Below, piece after piece: positions 53,852 through 62,453 of a DNA stretch of 64,000 nt. Positions within the stretch are counted from its first letter, which is position 1; every line of letters begins with the position of its first letter. The notes below the pieces were generated by a model. It ran no database searches and was not told the DNA's origin. It saw nothing but the letters and a program-made list of their open reading frames with translations. This DNA is from Nocardia camponoti. Lineage in GTDB: Bacteria > Actinomycetota > Actinomycetes > Mycobacteriales > Mycobacteriaceae. Both the position numbers and the translations under genes were made by a program. The stretch lies in contig NZ_BMMW01000001.1 in NCBI RefSeq assembly GCF_014646135.1, positions 699,570 to 763,569 on the forward strand, in the 5' to 3' direction.

Positions 53852-54457
53852 ATGTCTGCCCGTCCCACTCGCGGCCGCCCACCGCGCACCACCCGGCGCG
53901 CACTGGAAGAGATCGCCCTCGACCTCTTCGCCGAACACGGCTTCGACGAAACGACCGTCGAACGCATCGCGAGCGAGGCAGGGGTCAGCGAACGCACCTT
54001 TTTTCGCTATTTTCCCAGCAAGGTCGAGGTGTTGTGGGCCCAATTCGACTACGAGGTGAAGCGACTACGCGAAGCGTTCGCCGCCGTGCCGGCGGATGAA
54101 CCGATGATGTCGGCGGTGCGTCGAATCGTGGTGGAAGCCAACCACTATCGCGCCGAAGACGTGCCTGAGCTGCGCAATCGGATGCAGCTCCTGTCGTCGG
54201 TGCCCGCGCTCGCGGCGGGCGCGGGGGCGCACTATGACGCGTGGGAGCGCGCCGTCGGCGAATTCGCGGCATCACGCCTCGGCGCCAGCCCCGACGACCT
54301 GCTCCCCCTCGCCGTCGGACGCACCACCCTCGCCGCCGCGCGCGCGGCTTTCGACGCGTGGCTGTCTCGGGGCGACGCCGACCTCACCATCTACCTCGAC
54401 CAAGCGCTCGCCGCGTTGGCACGCGGGTTCGCACCCGAAGACGCCCCCGTCGGCTGA
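53852..54457 (+). CDS. mftR: MftR-like TetR regulator
   Basis: A 201-aa TetR-family repressor. The helix-turn-helix is at about residues 15-58 (ALEEIALDLFAEHGFDETTVERIASEAGVSERTFFRYFPSK). The C-terminal domain (MMSAVRRIVVEANHY, ELRNRMQLLSSVPALAA, LPLAVGRTTLAAARAAFDAWL) has the layout of MftR, the mycofactocin regulator released by long-chain acyl-CoA. It is divergent from mftE-mftD with a palindrome between. The next gene on the same strand, rsbR, has its own SigF-type promoter, so a link to stress response is by neighbourhood only. Confidence 0.78.
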   Translation: MSARPTRGRPPRTTRRALEEIALDLFAEHGFDETTVERIASEAGVSERTFFRYFPSKVEVLWAQFDYEVKRLREAFAAVPADEPMMSAVRRIVVEANHYRAEDVPELRNRMQLLSSVPALAAGAGAHYDAWERAVGEFAASRLGASPDDLLPLAVGRTTLAAARAAFDAWLSRGDADLTIYLDQALAALARGFAPEDAPVG

Positions 54458-54496
54458 ACCCCGCCCCTGGCAATCTTCGAGTGAACCAACCCTGAC

Positions 54497-54523
54497 GTTT
54501 GGACGGCACTGTCAAGCGGGTAT
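54497..54523 (+). promoter_or_regulatory. SigF/SigB-type promoter of the stressosome operon
   Basis: GTTT at 54497-54500 and GGGTAT at 54518-54523 with a 17-bp spacer match the mycobacterial SigF consensus (GTTT, 15-17 bp, GGGTAT). The start of rsbR is 70 bp downstream. The operon encoding the stress sensor would thus be switched on by the sigma factor it controls. Confidence 0.65.
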
Positions 54524-54592
54524 GACTAGGCTCGGGTTCGCCGCGCGTCGTGTGCGGAGAGCGAAAAGTCGTCGAAAGGGGCAGGAGTTTCC

Positions 54593-55498
54593 ATGTCCGA
54601 GGTGTCCATAGGTCTTTCGGCGGATTCGCTGACCGCGCGACCAGTAGACAATCTGCTGCCGCAGCTGGTCGAGCACTTGCGTCAGAACCGGACCGGACTG
54701 CGCGAGGAATGGGCACGCCGGATCACCGAAGCCGAGCTGCTCACCGCGATGACGCCGGAGGAAATCTTCTCCGAAGCAACGTCGATGTATGACAACTACG
54801 TCGAGGTGCTGGTCACCGGTAGCGTCGAAGCGCTGCAGGCCTATGCGCGCGACCTGTCCGAACGCATCATCCCCCGAGGTGTCGAGACCGACGAGGTCTT
54901 GGGCATCGTCCTGCTGCTGCGCGACGTGCTCGCCCGCTCGCTGTTCGAGAAGTACCAAGCCGACTTCGACCTGCTCAACCAGGTGCTCGACGCCTACGAA
55001 CCGGCGGCCAACCGCATCGCGAGCACCGTGGCGATCTCGTTCGTCCAGGAACGCGAACGCGTTATCCGCCAGCAGCAGGAAGCCATCCGCGAACTGTCGA
55101 CGCCGGTGCTTCAGGTGCGCGAGCAGCTGCTCATTCTGCCCATCATCGGTGTGCTCGACTCGCAGCGTGCCCGTCAGCTCACCGAACAGCTCCTGCGCGC
55201 GATCCGCAACAATCGCGCCAAGGTGGTCGTTATCGACATCACCGGTGTGCCAACGATCGACTCCGTTGTCGCCAACCACCTCGTTCAGACCGTCGACGCG
55301 TCGGGCCTTATGGGCGCGAGCGTCATCATCACCGGCCTGTCGTCGGAGATCGCGTTGACGCTGGTCACCATCGGTCTCGACCTGTCGAAGATGAACGCGG
55401 TCGGCGACCTGCAGGGCGGCATCGAAGAAGCTGAGCGCTTGCTGGGCTACGAGGTGTCGCGTGGCACCGAGCGCCTTGTCGAGCGGGACGGGCGCTAG
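54593..55498 (+). CDS. rsbR: Stressosome sensor RsbR
   Basis: A 301-aa scaffold/sensor of the stressosome. The N-terminal globin-like RsbR_N domain (about 20-155) is the sensing part. A linker helix (VQERERVIRQQQEAIRELSTPVLQV) leads to a STAS domain (about 172-290; LPIIGVLDSQRARQLTEQLL, VVVIDITGVPTIDSVVANHL). T170 in ELSTPV and S224 in TIDSVVA sit where RsbT phosphorylates RsbR in Bacillus (T171 and T205). ATG 54593 has AGGAG at 5 nt. It is the first gene of a five-gene operon with overlapping reading frames. Confidence 0.9.
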   Translation: MSEVSIGLSADSLTARPVDNLLPQLVEHLRQNRTGLREEWARRITEAELLTAMTPEEIFSEATSMYDNYVEVLVTGSVEALQAYARDLSERIIPRGVETDEVLGIVLLLRDVLARSLFEKYQADFDLLNQVLDAYEPAANRIASTVAISFVQERERVIRQQQEAIRELSTPVLQVREQLLILPIIGVLDSQRARQLTEQLLRAIRNNRAKVVVIDITGVPTIDSVVANHLVQTVDASGLMGASVIITGLSSEIALTLVTIGLDLSKMNAVGDLQGGIEEAERLLGYEVSRGTERLVERDGR

Positions 55499-55507
55499 CC
55501 GTCGCCC

Positions 55508-55888
55508 ATGCCGGTACCCATACTCAAGCAGGGCACGTTCCTGATCGCCTCGGTTCAGTCGGCGTTGACTGACGCCGACACCGAGCGGTTGCAGGAAGAC
55601 CTTATGAAACAGGTCAGTCGCTACCGCGCGACAGGCATCATCGTTGATGTGACCGCGATCGATGTGATGGACAGCTTCGCCGCGCGTTCACTGCGGACCA
55701 TCGCGCACATGACGCAGTTGCGTGGTGCCGAGACGGTCATCGTTGGTTTGCAGCCCGAGGTCGCGTTCGCGATGGTGCAACTGGGCTTGACATTCGAGGA
55801 CATGCACACCGCGCTCGATCTGGAAGAAGGGCTGGCCTGGCTCAACCGGCACCCGCGTCGACGAGATGGTCGTGGCAGTGGCCGTTGA
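55508..55888 (+). CDS. rsbS: Stressosome antagonist RsbS
   Basis: A 126-aa single STAS-domain protein that holds the kinase RsbT until phosphorylated. The phosphorylation site is S56 in AIDVMDSFAARSLRTIA, the RsbS signature. VPILKQGTFLIASVQSALTD opens the fold. The C-terminal Arg/Gly tail (RRRDGRGSGR) is caused by overlap with the next gene (23 nt). No clear ribosome site; it probably relies on coupling to rsbR 9 nt upstream. Confidence 0.92.
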   Translation: MPVPILKQGTFLIASVQSALTDADTERLQEDLMKQVSRYRATGIIVDVTAIDVMDSFAARSLRTIAHMTQLRGAETVIVGLQPEVAFAMVQLGLTFEDMHTALDLEEGLAWLNRHPRRRDGRGSGR

Positions 55889-56291
55889 GCAAGTGGCGAT
55901 CGCGGTTAAGGTGTCGGGCGACATCGTCATCGCCCGACAGGCTGGTCACGAACTGGCCGCTGACCTCGGTTTCACGCTCACTGATCGCACGATGATTTCC
56001 ACCGCGATCTCCGAAATCGCCCGCAATATCACCAGTTACGCGGGCAGCGGCGAGATCCGTTTGCTCGTCGACTTGCGGGAAGGGCGACGCGCGCTCGTCG
56101 TGCAGGCCGAGGACCAGGGTCCGGGCATTCGCGATATTCCGCGCGCACTCGAAGACGGGTATTCCACCGGACGCGGGCTCGGCCTCGGATTGCCGGGCGC
56201 GCGCAGGCTGATGGATCGGCTCACCATCGATTCCGCTCCCGGTCGCGGGACGTTGATCGAAATGTGGAAGTGGGTACCCGACGGTGCATGA
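55866..56291 (+). CDS. rsbT: Serine/threonine switch kinase RsbT
   Basis: A 141-aa GHKL-type kinase that phosphorylates RsbR and RsbS, is released from the stressosome and activates a PP2C phosphatase. The N-box is TAISEIARNITSYAG (E50, N54), the G1 box AEDQGPGIRD, and the G2 box YSTGRGLGLGLPGARRL. Nearly full family length. It overlaps rsbS by 23 nt and rsbX by 8 nt. In Bacillus its partner is RsbU; here the partner would be the large PP2C protein at 56919. Confidence 0.92.
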   Translation: MVVAVAVEQVAIAVKVSGDIVIARQAGHELAADLGFTLTDRTMISTAISEIARNITSYAGSGEIRLLVDLREGRRALVVQAEDQGPGIRDIPRALEDGYSTGRGLGLGLPGARRLMDRLTIDSAPGRGTLIEMWKWVPDGA

Positions 56292-56910
56292 GGACGGAAT
56301 CATCGGTCGCACCGAATGGTCGTCAGCCGGTCGCGCACTGCCCGGGCAAGACATTTCCGGCGACCGCGCGGTGGTACTCGATACCGGCGACGGCGGCGCG
56401 CTCTTCGCCGTGCTTGACGGACTTGGCCACGGCACCGCCGCCGCCGAAGCCGCCGACCGAGCGACCAGCATTCTCGCTGACAATCGCGGCGAACCGCTCG
56501 ACGTGTTGATGGTGCTGTGCCATCGGGCGATGGTCGAAACACGCGGTGCCGCAGTATCTTTGGCGCTGATCGGCCCCGACGAGTCGATGCAGTGGCTTGG
56601 CGTTGGCAACGTTGAAGCGCGGCTGCTCACGCTGGGCCCGGCTGGTCCCGAACTCCGGGCGACGATGCTGCTCACCGGCGGCATTGTTGGCTATCGACTA
56701 CCGACGCATCTCCAACCGCAGACACTGCCGATCCGACCGGGCGACCTGCTGCTCATGGCTACCGACGGCATCGTTTCGGTCGGTCCCGAACTCGTTGACC
56801 TCGCTCGACCAGCAACGGCGATCGCGGGCGACCTGCTCGCGCGCGACGCCAAAGACACTGACGACGCGCTCGTGCTCGCGGCACGTTTCCGCGGCGCCTG
56901 CCCGGGATAG
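56284..56910 (+). CDS. rsbX: RsbX-like PP2C phosphatase
   Basis: A 208-aa stand-alone SpoIIE/PP2C phosphatase that resets the stressosome by removing phosphates from RsbR and RsbS. Metal-binding acidic residues are in PGQDISGDRAVV, AVLDGLGHGTAAAEAADRA, LLLMATDGIVS and the late DTDDALVLAARF. A GTG start overlaps rsbT by 8 nt. Having the feedback phosphatase in the same operon completes the R-S-T-X set. Confidence 0.88.
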   Translation: MHEDGIIGRTEWSSAGRALPGQDISGDRAVVLDTGDGGALFAVLDGLGHGTAAAEAADRATSILADNRGEPLDVLMVLCHRAMVETRGAAVSLALIGPDESMQWLGVGNVEARLLTLGPAGPELRATMLLTGGIVGYRLPTHLQPQTLPIRPGDLLLMATDGIVSVGPELVDLARPATAIAGDLLARDAKDTDDALVLAARFRGACPG

Positions 56911-56918
56911 GCGAGGCG

Positions 56919-59213
56919 ATGGCGCCGACCAACTCTGTTCTGTCCGCGTTTCTTGATGACTACGCGGCGGCCTTGCGGGCGCACCTAGCCGACCCTGGCC
57001 AGGACGGGCTATCAGTCGGCTATGACCTTGGCCGACGCGCCTTGGTCGAGGGCATTAGCTTGCTTGATCTGACCGAGCATCATCATCGCGCTGTCGCGGA
57101 TTTCGTTGGGGCGCCGACGGATTCGCGCAGCGCCGAGGTGGCGCTGGAATTTTTGTTGCAGACGATGGCCGCGCTCGACATCGCCACGCGCGGCTACCTC
57201 GACGGCACCCGCCGATATGAGCAACAGCGCACGCGCGCAGAGGATTTGGAAGGGCGCGACGCGTTTCGCACCGCGCTTGTCGAGTCGCTCCAAGATGGGT
57301 TCTTCGTCGCCGACGCGGCGGGCACGATCGTTGAGGTGAATTCGGCGTTCGGCGAACTCACCGGGTACGGTGCCGCCGATCTGCCGTACCCGCAACCCCA
57401 TCCGTGGGTGCTTTCCGGCAGCATCGGCTATCCCCAAATCGGCACTGCCGCTTCACATTTCGTGACGCCGATCCATCACCGCGACGGGCGTGAACGCTGG
57501 CTCGCGGTGAGTGCGAGTTCGTTGGTAAAGCAGGAAGACAACGAGCGCATCTTCGTTGGCACCGTGCGCGACGTCACCGCCGAGCACGACGCGCAAGCCC
57601 GCGACCAGGCCACGTCGCGGCTCGTCACGGCGGTCGGCGCGGCGACGAGCATGGTCGAAGTCTTGGAAGTCGGGCTCGCTGAAATTCGGCGCACGATGGG
57701 CGCGGAAACGGCGGCTGTCGCGGTGTGGCCGGGGCGTACCGGTCGGCCCGAGCTGTATGCGTGCGAAGCCAATCCCTTTGTGTCGGAACGCTTTAGGGCG
57801 GCGTCAGGCGACGCCAGCGAGCCGCTTGACGCCGAAGAGATCGCCCTGCTCGACCGCGCGCGCAGACAAACGAGGCGCGGGCTCACCGCCATCCCTGGCG
57901 ATGCGGGTGGCACCGACGCGCTCGTCGCGCCACTGGGCGAGACCGGCGATGCGGCGATCTGGGTGCGTTTCTCGACAACACGCGCGGTGAATGCCGCTGA
58001 CTGGGCGCTCTATTCGCTGCTCATCGGGCATTTAAGTGTCGCGTTGCAGCGTGCGCGCAACTTCGACCAGGCCCGCGCGACGTCGCTGACGCTGCAACGC
58101 GCGATGCTCGGTCCCATCGAATTACCACCGCGTTTTTCGGTGCATTACGAACCCGCGCTGCCGCCGTTGGAAATCGGCGGTGACTGGTACGACGTCGTTC
58201 CGCTGCGTGACGGGACCATCGGTGTTGTCGTTGGCGACTGTGTTGGTCGCGGACTGTCGGCGGCGGTCGTGATGGGCCAATTGCGTACGGCGGCAAGAGC
58301 CTTGCTGCTGCGCGGTGCAGGTCCCGCGCAGCTGCTCACGGAACTCGACGCGGTCGCCGCCCGCATCCCCGGGGCCATGTGTACGACGGTCTGCGCCGCG
58401 GTGCTCGACCCCGCGCGTGGCGTCGTCCGCTATTCCAACGCCGGGCATATGCCGCCGATCGTCGCGCCGCCGGGCGGGCCCGGTCGGATTCTCGAAGGCG
58501 GACGTGCGGTTCCGCTCGCGACCTTCGACACCCCGCGCAGGCCCGAAGCAACCACCGCGCTGCCGCCGGGCGCGACGCTCGTGCTGTTCACCGATGGACT
58601 CGTTGAACAGCGCGGTGTCGACATCGACGAGGGGTTGGACAAGATCGCCGACGTCCTCTGCGAGACCGCGACCGCGCTGCCGCGCGACGTCGCCGACGCG
58701 GTGTTGTCGCGACTGTGCCCGCCCGCCGGGTATGACGACGACGTCGCGATGGTCGTTTACCGGCAGCCCCCAGGTCCGCTGCACGTCGACATTCCCGCCG
58801 ACCCTGCCGAACTGGTGAATCTGCGCCGGTTGCTGCACACGTGGTTCGCCTCGGCAGCGGTCCCCCACGACCTCGCCGCCGACCTCGTCGCCGCCGCGAA
58901 CGAAGCGTGTAGCAACAGCGTCGAACACGCGTACCGCGATCAGGAACCGGGCCGTGTTGTGCTGACCGCGACCTGCGAAGGCGACCGCGTTGTCCTCGAC
59001 ATCACTGATACAGGCAAGTGGATCCCGGCCGCCGACGACCCTGGCTACCGAGGGCGTGGCGTTGAGATGATGCGGGCACTAACCGAAGATCTGACGTTCA
59101 CGAGTACCGATGAGGGAACGACCGTGCGTATGTGGGTGACACTGCCCGCGATCACGTTCCCCACCGCCAACCCGCTGCGCGCCCCGTCGCGCCGGGCAGC
59201 GGCGGTCCACTAG
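56919..59213 (+). CDS. PAS-GAF-PP2C-HATPase stress signalling protein (RsbU/RsbW-like)
   Basis: A 764-aa multidomain protein. An RsbU-like helical N-terminus (about 1-100) should bind RsbT. A PAS domain (about 113-225; LQDGFFVADAAGTIVEVNSAFGELTGY) and a GAF domain (about 232-380) follow. Next is a SpoIIE phosphatase (about 385-615; D422 in GGDWYDV, D440 in VVGDCVGRG, FTDGL, DDDVAM). Last is an anti-sigma-type HATPase (about 620-745; N-box ANEACSNSVEHAY). It joins in one chain the phosphatase that acts on a STAS anti-anti-sigma protein and a kinase that could act on the same protein or bind a sigma factor. It closes the stressosome operon, starting 8 nt after rsbX. Confidence 0.9.
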   Translation: MAPTNSVLSAFLDDYAAALRAHLADPGQDGLSVGYDLGRRALVEGISLLDLTEHHHRAVADFVGAPTDSRSAEVALEFLLQTMAALDIATRGYLDGTRRYEQQRTRAEDLEGRDAFRTALVESLQDGFFVADAAGTIVEVNSAFGELTGYGAADLPYPQPHPWVLSGSIGYPQIGTAASHFVTPIHHRDGRERWLAVSASSLVKQEDNERIFVGTVRDVTAEHDAQARDQATSRLVTAVGAATSMVEVLEVGLAEIRRTMGAETAAVAVWPGRTGRPELYACEANPFVSERFRAASGDASEPLDAEEIALLDRARRQTRRGLTAIPGDAGGTDALVAPLGETGDAAIWVRFSTTRAVNAADWALYSLLIGHLSVALQRARNFDQARATSLTLQRAMLGPIELPPRFSVHYEPALPPLEIGGDWYDVVPLRDGTIGVVVGDCVGRGLSAAVVMGQLRTAARALLLRGAGPAQLLTELDAVAARIPGAMCTTVCAAVLDPARGVVRYSNAGHMPPIVAPPGGPGRILEGGRAVPLATFDTPRRPEATTALPPGATLVLFTDGLVEQRGVDIDEGLDKIADVLCETATALPRDVADAVLSRLCPPAGYDDDVAMVVYRQPPGPLHVDIPADPAELVNLRRLLHTWFASAAVPHDLAADLVAAANEACSNSVEHAYRDQEPGRVVLTATCEGDRVVLDITDTGKWIPAADDPGYRGRGVEMMRALTEDLTFTSTDEGTTVRMWVTLPAITFPTANPLRAPSRRAAAVH

Positions 59214-59421
59214 CACTACCGACGCTCGCCCATCGGACTGCGCAGACTCAACGCGCGGCAACGTACGCCGGGCGACCACACGCGCCCACTGGTCCAGTGC
59301 CACAAGCTAGCCGGTTAGCACTGCGGTCCACCACGCAGCGGATTTAACCCCCTGCACGCTCACTCGTCGATTGGCACAGTTCCGCAGTCAGTCGGCATCA
59401 CTGCCAACCCCGAGGTCGGGT

Positions 59422-60021
59422 CTACGCCGCAGGCGACCCGGCCCGCAGTCGCTCGTAAGCTGGCACCGGTTCCGCAGCAGGCATCGCGGCGGGCACTCGA
59501 CGGCTCGGCAGCACCGCGACGCACGTGCGCGCCAAAACGATGCCGCATGCGGCCAGCGATGTCGTTATCAGCGTCTCGGCGAGGGGTAGGTCGTCGTCGC
59601 GGTACGCGTACACCGCGAAGTCGATCGATTCCGGCGGCTGCTGGGTGTCGGCGCAGGGCGTCGCGGTGGCCGGGCAGCTCGACAACAGCATGATCGCGGT
59701 GGCGAAGTCGGCGAGGGCGTCGCCGGTGTCGATGCGCTGACCAGCGGCGGGGAGGGCGAACACCGCGCGCAAACTTGGCTGGTCAGGGCTCGGATTCGCG
59801 GCTTGGACGCGCGACCAGCGCTGCAACGCAGGATGGTCGGCGACGTCGTCGCGGTCATGCCAGCGACGGTGCGCGCAGTCGAGCAGCCGGGAAACGGTGT
59901 TTGACCAGATTCGGTGGTCGTCGATATGCCCAACAACCCGCAGGCATAGGCATTGATCGAGCTCGTCGGTGTGCGCGGCAATCCTTGGCGCGGCAACTGA
60001 CAAGGTTGTCCGATTCTGCAT
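59422..60021 (-). CDS. Hypothetical protein
   Basis: A 199-aa protein not recognised as any family. It has no signal peptide or membrane helix. Notable segments are DELDQCLCLRVVGHIDDHRIWSN, FATAIMLLSSCPATATPC and an Ala/Pro-rich tail. The ATG at 60021 has AGGGGG at 7-8 nt, so it is probably expressed. It starts 16 nt after a small membrane-protein gene and forms an operon with it. Codon use is normal for the region. Confidence 0.55.
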   Translation of the reverse strand: MQNRTTLSVAAPRIAAHTDELDQCLCLRVVGHIDDHRIWSNTVSRLLDCAHRRWHDRDDVADHPALQRWSRVQAANPSPDQPSLRAVFALPAAGQRIDTGDALADFATAIMLLSSCPATATPCADTQQPPESIDFAVYAYRDDDLPLAETLITTSLAACGIVLARTCVAVLPSRRVPAAMPAAEPVPAYERLRAGSPAA

Positions 60022-60037
60022 CGTGGTGCCCCCTTAT

Positions 60038-60325
60038 TTACCGTACGAACGTGCGTGAGTGCGTGGCGCCGCGACGCCACAGGGCGAGCCCGAAGGCGAT
60101 CAAGGCGGCGGCGATAGCCAGCACGCCAATGACGATGGCGATGATCAAGGCGAAACCGATTCCGCTGCTGTCACCCGGCCCGGAGTAACGGGCGATCAGG
60201 GCGGACGCGACAACCGGTCCGACGATCACGAGCACGGGGATCAACAAAACCATCCCCACGGTGACGAGCGTCGACGGTGTCAATTTGGAATCAGTTGCGG
60301 GGAAGCCTTGCCGGACTGTTGCCAT
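60038..60325 (-). CDS. Small two-helix membrane protein
   Basis: A 95-aa membrane protein with two helices (STLVTVGMVLLIPVLVIVGPVVASAL and GFALIIAIVIGVLAIAAALIAFGLAL) joined by a short loop (ARYSGPGDSSG) and ending with a basic tail. No family recognised. A GGAGAGG purine stretch precedes the ATG at 60325. It is the first gene of a two-gene operon with the unknown protein at 59422. Confidence 0.7.
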   Translation of the reverse strand: MATVRQGFPATDSKLTPSTLVTVGMVLLIPVLVIVGPVVASALIARYSGPGDSSGIGFALIIAIVIGVLAIAAALIAFGLALWRRGATHSRTFVR

Positions 60326-60644
60326 TTCCGCCCTCTCCGTTACTCGATAGGAACTCAGTCGACCACCGGAATCCCCAACCTACATCGCACACGGGTTGCT
60401 TCGAGTGATCCGTCACGAAACAGTGACCACCGAAATTAACTCCCTCCTCAGTGGTATCTAGATTATGCAGGTCACCTGGTATTTCATCGGTTGCGACATA
60501 TTCTCCGAGCGGGCTTTTTATTCAGATCGCATAACAATTGTGATTGCGCGTATCGGACGCAATTTCGCGGTCCGACAAAAAGGAAATCCGGCCATAGGCG
60601 TAAGCACTATGACCGGATGCCAGGAATTTGCCAAGCGTTAACAC
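60326..60644. other. 319-bp gap with promoter region and terminator
   Basis: A lower-GC stretch with no convincing gene on either strand. Its right end holds the terminator of the antiporter operon (60586-60618). Its left end must contain the promoter of the two-gene minus-strand operon starting at 60325; no clear promoter motif could be fixed. Confidence 0.6.
60586..60618 (-). terminator. Terminator after the antiporter operon
   Basis: An 11-bp stem with one mismatch (ATCCGGCCATA / TATGACCGGAT). On the minus strand it is followed by TTTCCTTTTTG, 27 nt after the antiporter stop. Confidence 0.75.
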
Positions 60645-61844
60645 TCACTCGGCGAGTTGACGCGGACGCACCCTTACTCGACGGGTAACGACCAACCGCA
60701 TTACCGGTTCGACCACGCGTGCGGCAATCGGACCGATCACGGCCATGAGCAACACGTAGGTCGTCGCGAGCGCGGCGAAGGAATCCGGCACCGCCCCGGC
60801 GGCGACCGCGAGCCCAGCGATCACGATGGAGAATTCGCCACGCGCGACCAGCGCGGTGCCCGCTCGCGCGCGACCCAATTGTGACGCTCCCGCGCGACCG
60901 GCGGCCCACCACCCGGTTGCGATTTTGGTCGCGGTGGTGAGCACCGCGAGCAGCACCGCCCACGCGAGGACGGGCGGAATGCTCGCCGGATCGGTGCTGA
61001 GTCCGAACAGCACGAAGAACATCGCGGCGAACAGGTCGCGCAACGGTTCGAGCAATTTGGTCGCGCTGTGTGCGGTGGAATCGGAGATCGCGATGCCAAG
61101 CAGGAAGGCGCCGACCGCGGCCGACACCTGAACCGCCGAGGCCAACCCGGCGACAAGCAGCGCCGAGCCGAGCAGCTTGAGCAGGAAGATCTCGCGGTCT
61201 TCACTGGCCACGATCGCGGAGACGTACCTGCCGAATTTCAGCGCGACGACCAGCACGATCGTTACCGCGACCAGCGCGATCCCGACCGTCGTCATGCCAG
61301 CGAGGAAGCCGACGCCCGCGAGCACCGCGGTGAGGACCGGCAGATACACCGCCATCGCGAGGTCTTCGAACACCAGGATCGACAGGACGACCGGCGTTTC
61401 GCGGTTGCCGAGGCGACCGAGGTCGTTGAGCACTTTGGCGACGATGCCCGACGAGGAGATGTAGGTGACGCCAGCCATCGCGATCGCCCCGGTTGGGCCA
61501 AGGCCGAGTAGGAGCGCGACGATGACGCCCGGCGTCGCGTTGAGCGCGAGGTCGAGCAGGCCCGCCGTCCACGACTTGCGCATGCCGGTCACGAGTTCGC
61601 CAGCGGTGTATTCGAGGCCGAGCAACAACAGCAGCAGCACAACGCCGATCTCGCTGGCGATGTGAATGAAGTCTTCGACCTCATGCAGTTGGATAAGTCC
61701 GCCGGTGCCGAAAATCAGGCCACCGATGAGGTAGAGCGGGATGGGCGAAAGACCAATGCGCGCGGCAATGCGACCGAGTACGCCAAGGCCAAAGAAGACC
61801 GCGCCCAATTGAATAAGCGCGAGCGTTGTTCCGGTGAGCTGCAT
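60645..61844 (-). CDS. CPA2-family cation/proton antiporter (KhtU-like)
   Basis: A 399-aa membrane antiporter of the monovalent cation:proton antiporter-2 type with about twelve helices. Typical segments: IPLYLIGGLIFGTGGLIQL, LLLLLLGLEYTAGEL, GVTYISSSGIVAKVLNDLG, LVFEDLAMAVYLPVLTAV (the acidic site) and FFVLFGLSTDPASIPP. There is no C-terminal nucleotide-binding RCK domain in the chain. The regulatory part is made by the upstream gene, 5 nt away, as in the KhtTU potassium/proton antiporter of Bacillus. Confidence 0.9.
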   Translation of the reverse strand: MQLTGTTLALIQLGAVFFGLGVLGRIAARIGLSPIPLYLIGGLIFGTGGLIQLHEVEDFIHIASEIGVVLLLLLLGLEYTAGELVTGMRKSWTAGLLDLALNATPGVIVALLLGLGPTGAIAMAGVTYISSSGIVAKVLNDLGRLGNRETPVVLSILVFEDLAMAVYLPVLTAVLAGVGFLAGMTTVGIALVAVTIVLVVALKFGRYVSAIVASEDREIFLLKLLGSALLVAGLASAVQVSAAVGAFLLGIAISDSTAHSATKLLEPLRDLFAAMFFVLFGLSTDPASIPPVLAWAVLLAVLTTATKIATGWWAAGRAGASQLGRARAGTALVARGEFSIVIAGLAVAAGAVPDSFAALATTYVLLMAVIGPIAARVVEPVMRLVVTRRVRVRPRQLAE

Positions 61845-61849
61845 GTCGA

Positions 61850-62332
61850 TCAGCCGTCCGTGAGAATTGCCGCAGCGGCCGCCAGACCCTCATCGGTACC
61901 GACGACCACGACAGTGTCGCCACCGACGAAGCCGAATTCCGGTCCGGGCGAAGCGTGTACTTCCGGGCCACGCAATACCGCGACAATGGACGCGCGGGTG
62001 CGGGTGCGAATTTCGGTATCGCCAAGCGCGCGACCGGCGTACGGGGAACCGGGTGGGACCGGAATCGCGCGCGTGCTTACCCCGTCGAGTTCACGATGTT
62101 CGGCACGCAATTGCGCGACAAGTTGGGGCGCGCCAAGCAAACTCGCCATTGTCGTCGCTTCGGTTGGCGTCAATGGGATTTGCACCGTCGCGTCGGGGTC
62201 GCCCACTTTGGTAAAAATCAAATCGGTTGTGCCATCGCGATGGTCGACAACGCCGATGCGCCGACTCACTTTCGATAGCGAGAATTCTTTGCGCACACCG
62301 ATTCCCGGCAGCGCGGTCACGTCCACGTTCAT
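61850..62332 (-). CDS. Antiporter regulatory subunit with TrkA-C domain (KhtT-like)
   Basis: A 160-aa cytoplasmic regulator. The N-terminal part (MNVDVTALPGIGVRKEFSL, IPLTPTEATTMASLLGAPQL) matches the KhtT N-domain. The C-terminal TrkA-C/RCK_C domain is AGRALGDTEIRTRTRASIVAVLRGPEVHASPGPEFGFVGGDTVVVVGT, the c-di-AMP-binding part in characterised members. It is the first gene of the pair with the antiporter. ATG 62332 has GAGG at 7 nt. Response to c-di-AMP or pH is inferred from the family. Confidence 0.9.
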   Translation of the reverse strand: MNVDVTALPGIGVRKEFSLSKVSRRIGVVDHRDGTTDLIFTKVGDPDATVQIPLTPTEATTMASLLGAPQLVAQLRAEHRELDGVSTRAIPVPPGSPYAGRALGDTEIRTRTRASIVAVLRGPEVHASPGPEFGFVGGDTVVVVGTDEGLAAAAAILTDG

Positions 62333-62453
62333 TCCTGCACCTCATTCATAGCCGGTATCACCTTACCGTTCCTTTACCTACCGTTGGGAATGAACGGATC
62401 AGCGCCGACAAGGGCAGCTTGCGTATTCGCGTCAAGTCAGGTGGGGTGGGGAG

